This document shows positions 62,024-64,000 of a DNA stretch of 64,000 nt, one piece after another. How positions within the stretch are numbered: position 1 is the stretch's first letter; every line of letters starts with the position of its first letter. Location of the stretch: the NCBI RefSeq assembly GCF_902705885.1, contig NZ_CACSIP010000076.1, forward strand, positions 69,066 through 133,065. Direction: 5' to 3'. This DNA comes from Mycolicibacterium austroafricanum. Its GTDB lineage: Bacteria; Actinomycetota; Actinomycetes; Mycobacteriales; Mycobacteriaceae. The notes beneath the pieces are model-generated. The model saw only the letters and a program-made list of their open reading frames with translations, ran no database searches and had not been told where the DNA came from. The translations under genes and the position numbers were made by a program.

Positions 62024-63058
62024 CTAGAGCAGCACGCGCAACGTTGCCAGGGCGTCGTCCACGTCGGATTCGGTGGTCGACCAGGCGCACACAAACCGCA
62101 CCACCGGCACCGCCGGGTCGGGCTGGTGCACGGCGTAGGACGGCGCGAGTCGCCGGTGCACGTCGGCGGGCAGGTGCACGAACACCTCGTTGGCCTCCAC
62201 CGGCGAGGCCAGTCGTAGGCCCATCGCGGTCATCCCGGTGCTGAGCCGGCGGGCCATGGTGTTCGCATGTCGGGCGGTGTCGAGCCACAGACCGTCCTCG
62301 AGCATCGCCAGGAACTGGGCGGCGACGAACCGGTGCTTGCTGGCCAGGTGACCGATCTGCTTCTGCACGAAGTGGATGCCGCTGAAATGCTCGGGACGAC
62401 GGACCAGCAGGGCGTCGCCGAACAGCATGCCGTTCTTGGTTCCGCCCACGGTGACGATGTCCGCGTCGGCGATCGCCTCGGCCGGCGAGACATCGAGCGC
62501 GGCAACGGCGTTGGCGATCCGCGAGCCGTCGACGTGCACCAGCAGGCCGCCGGCGTGGGCGTGGTCGACGAACTCGCCGATGGCGGGTGCGCTCCACACC
62601 CGACCGTTCTCGGTGGACTGGGTGATGGTGACGATGCGGGGCTGGGAGTGATGCACCGCGCCGAGGCGGGCAAGCCGGTGGTCCAGCTGGGCGGGTGCGA
62701 TCAGCCCGTCGTCGCTGGGCAATCGGGTGAGCTGGGCGCCCGAGAGCCGGACCGGCCCGCCTGCTTCGTCGAGCAGCACGTGGGCGACGTCGCTGCAGAG
62801 GATCTCGTGCCACGGCTGGACCGCCGAGGCCAGCGCGATGATGTTGGCCGCCGTGCCGGTGAACGCGAACAGCACCTCGGCGTCGGCGGCATCGAAGGCC
62901 TGTCTGAGGGCGTCGGCCGCACGCCGGGTGACGGCATCGGTGCCGTAGGCCGCCGCGGTGCCCTCGTTGACGTCGTGCAGCGCCTGCAGCGCCCGGGGGT
63001 GCGCCGGGGCGGCGTTGTCTGAGGCGAACGCGGTGGAGGCAGCCGACACGGTGCCCAT
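62024..63058 (-). CDS. Threonine aldolase/beta-eliminating lyase-like PLP enzyme
   Basis: The 344-residue protein MGTVSAASTAFASDNAAPAH has the family pattern of low-specificity threonine aldolases: FTGTAANIIALASAVQPWHE, LCSDVAHVLLDEAGGPVRLS, VHVDGSRIANAVAALDVSPA (PLP-binding Asp, D177) and the PLP lysine in VTVGGTKNGMLFGDALLV (about K208). These cleave threonine or allo-threonine to glycine and acetaldehyde. The gene is enclosed by 47-bp inverted repeats, an unusual setting. Confidence 0.85.
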   Translation of the reverse strand: MGTVSAASTAFASDNAAPAHPRALQALHDVNEGTAAAYGTDAVTRRAADALRQAFDAADAEVLFAFTGTAANIIALASAVQPWHEILCSDVAHVLLDEAGGPVRLSGAQLTRLPSDDGLIAPAQLDHRLARLGAVHHSQPRIVTITQSTENGRVWSAPAIGEFVDHAHAGGLLVHVDGSRIANAVAALDVSPAEAIADADIVTVGGTKNGMLFGDALLVRRPEHFSGIHFVQKQIGHLASKHRFVAAQFLAMLEDGLWLDTARHANTMARRLSTGMTAMGLRLASPVEANEVFVHLPADVHRRLAPSYAVHQPDPAVPVVRFVCAWSTTESDVDDALATLRVLL

Positions 63059-63080
63059 TCTGCGCCGAGAGTGAAGCCAG

Positions 63081-63127
63081 GGCTGTGATCGGGCCCGGGA
63101 TCACGACCCGGAATGATATTTCGCGGC
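63081..63127 (-). repeat. 47-bp inverted repeat, right copy
   Basis: Reverse complement of the left copy at 61945-61991. It begins 23 bases upstream of the aldolase start and overlaps the 3' end of the BRCT gene, whose last residues AAKYHSGS it encodes. Confidence 0.9.
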
Positions 63128-64000
63128 GGGGTGGGCGGCGACCCAGGCGAAGAACTCGTCGGCGCACACCACCGGCTTGCCGAACTCCGCGGCCTTGCGC
63201 GCTTTACCCGACTGGGTGCCCGCCTCGGCGGTCACCAGCACATCGCAGCGGGTCTTGCTGACGGTTTTCACCGGGGTCAGCCCGGCCGAGACCGCGAGCT
63301 GTTCGACCTCGTCGCGTTCCAGCACCCGGCCCGCCGCATCCTGCGCGGTCCCGGTGAAGCAGATGCGGGTGCCCGGTGCCAGGAGCGCGTTGATGTCCGG
63401 ACGTTCCAGAATCATTGTCTCGGACAGGATTTCGGTGTCCAGCAGCGCCTCGACCGCGCGTACTCGCTCGATCACCTCGTCGGTGAGCGTGACCCGCGCC
63501 GCCGCTGCCCGCAGCTGGTCGGCAACCGACCGGCGCACCGCCGGATCCTCATCACACGGCGCGTCGGCCGTCCCCCCGAGCAGCACCGTTCCCACGGACT
63601 GGCTCACCCGCAGCAGCGCCGACAGCGCAGGCAGGTGCGCGGCCGTCGGCGTCGCGGTGTGGTGGTCCCGGCTGATCAGCAGCCCGGACACCTCGGCGGA
63701 TTCCGGTTCTTCGAACGCCGACGAACCGGTGTCACCCATCCCCGACTCGGTGAAGGCCGCCATGGTCGCTGTCGCGACGTCCAGCGCGGACCGCCCGGTG
63801 GCGCCGGTGCGGCGCGGCAGGTCCACACCCATCGGCATCGGCACCACCTGGCCCAGCCGTTTGAGCTCGAAGTCGATCAGGCCCATCGTCTCGTCGACGC
63901 CCACCCCGACGGGGGTGCATCCGGTCAGCATCGGCGCGATCACCGCCCACGCCTCCCGCAGCGTCGGAGCCAGCAGCACGTCGGACACGCTGATTCCGTA
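63101..64000 (-). CDS. BRCT-domain protein, probably DEDD-exonuclease-like (partial, N-terminus beyond window)
   Basis: The frame is open from base 64000 (YGIS before the GTG at 63988), so the start probably lies outside. The first 110 residues seen (TLREAWAVIAPMLTGCTPVG, VDETMGLIDFELKRLGQVVP) resemble the end of a DnaQ/DEDD exonuclease. The C-terminal 75 residues are a BRCT domain (PGTRICFTGTAQDAAGRVLE, GLTPVKTVSKTRCDVLVTAE, FGKPVVCADEFFAWV). A DNA repair role is likely. The last eight residues AAKYHSGS are encoded within the right inverted repeat. Confidence 0.72.
   Translation of the reverse strand, partial: YGISVSDVLLAPTLREAWAVIAPMLTGCTPVGVGVDETMGLIDFELKRLGQVVPMPMGVDLPRRTGATGRSALDVATATMAAFTESGMGDTGSSAFEEPESAEVSGLLISRDHHTATPTAAHLPALSALLRVSQSVGTVLLGGTADAPCDEDPAVRRSVADQLRAAAARVTLTDEVIERVRAVEALLDTEILSETMILERPDINALLAPGTRICFTGTAQDAAGRVLERDEVEQLAVSAGLTPVKTVSKTRCDVLVTAEAGTQSGKARKAAEFGKPVVCADEFFAWVAAHPAAKYHSGS

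Noticed and set aside
1..64000. CRISPR arrays, tRNA/rRNA genes, insertion sequences, prophage or integrase genes
   Set aside because: None recognised by eye; the only repeats seen are the 61-bp palindromes, the 47-bp inverted pair and short operators.

Overview
The window looks like chromosomal DNA of a high-GC actinobacterium, most probably Mycolicibacterium/Mycobacterium or a close relative. Reasons: uniformly GC-rich coding, frequent GTG starts, a mycothiol-dependent maleylpyruvate-isomerase-fold protein, an F420-dependent LLM oxidoreductase, a PknE/F-like Ser/Thr kinase, paired WXG100 (ESX) proteins with a toxin, and a phytase-esterase-like lipoprotein. This is judged from gene content only. 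No rRNA, tRNA, CRISPR array, insertion sequence or prophage module was seen.

Region 1 (1-17.1 kb) reads as a defence or nucleic-acid-surveillance island. On the minus strand, a 1712-residue DEAD-box/DUF1998 helicase with a C-terminal Vsr/DUF559-like nuclease domain overlaps a SNF2-type helicase that runs off the left edge. This pairing recalls the DISARM helicases DrmA/B and DrmD. Next come a NucS/DUF91-like nuclease, a broken Imm35/YrhB-like immunity gene, and three unrecognised proteins. Then follows a 2114-residue fusion: HEPN, transglutaminase-like, DUF4011, SF1 helicase, Vsr-like nuclease, DUF3320 (the Hhe architecture with extra N-terminal domains).

Region 2 (17.1-24.1 kb): a vWA protein co-transcribed with a small HTH-like protein behind a tandem palindromic operator; a frameshifted endonuclease/exonuclease/phosphatase; then an ADP-ribose-themed cluster. 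That cluster has an ADP-ribosylglycohydrolase fused to a Cys-phosphatase, a zinc-site protein, a frameshifted metallophosphatase, and a divergent NrtR-type Nudix regulator. Two matching 22-bp palindromes, one in front of the glycohydrolase and one between the regulator and the metallophosphatase, suggest one NrtR regulon.

Region 3 (24.2-35.2 kb): a four-gene translationally coupled ESX cassette (two WXG100 proteins, toxin, immunity protein), a VanW-family wall protein, a fatty acid desaturase, small membrane proteins, a pRiA4b ORF-3-like protein, a zeta-like kinase toxin with ParD-like antitoxin and two operator palindromes, and an LLM oxidoreductase.

Region 4 (35.2-64 kb): a NERD-UvrD helicase, MDMPI-fold and DsbA/FrnE proteins, TerC, YceI, a Ser/Thr kinase, a molybdopterin oxidoreductase, IlvD with a divergent XRE/MmyB regulator, TetR regulators, an MBL hydrolase, a JetABC (MksFEB, Wadjet-like) operon with no adjacent JetD/MksG, a phytase-like lipoprotein, a serine hydrolase, a bacterial eRF1-fold protein, a threonine-aldolase-like enzyme flanked by 47-bp inverted repeats, and a truncated BRCT/exonuclease-like gene.

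Two cross-cutting signals stand out. Eight copies of an exactly 61-bp imperfect palindrome sit in intergenic gaps between 24.0 and 50.3 kb, mostly at gene 3' ends, and in three cases supply the stop codon. Four genes are each broken by one small frameshift, three of them explained by a single missing G/C, which could be real decay or assembly error.
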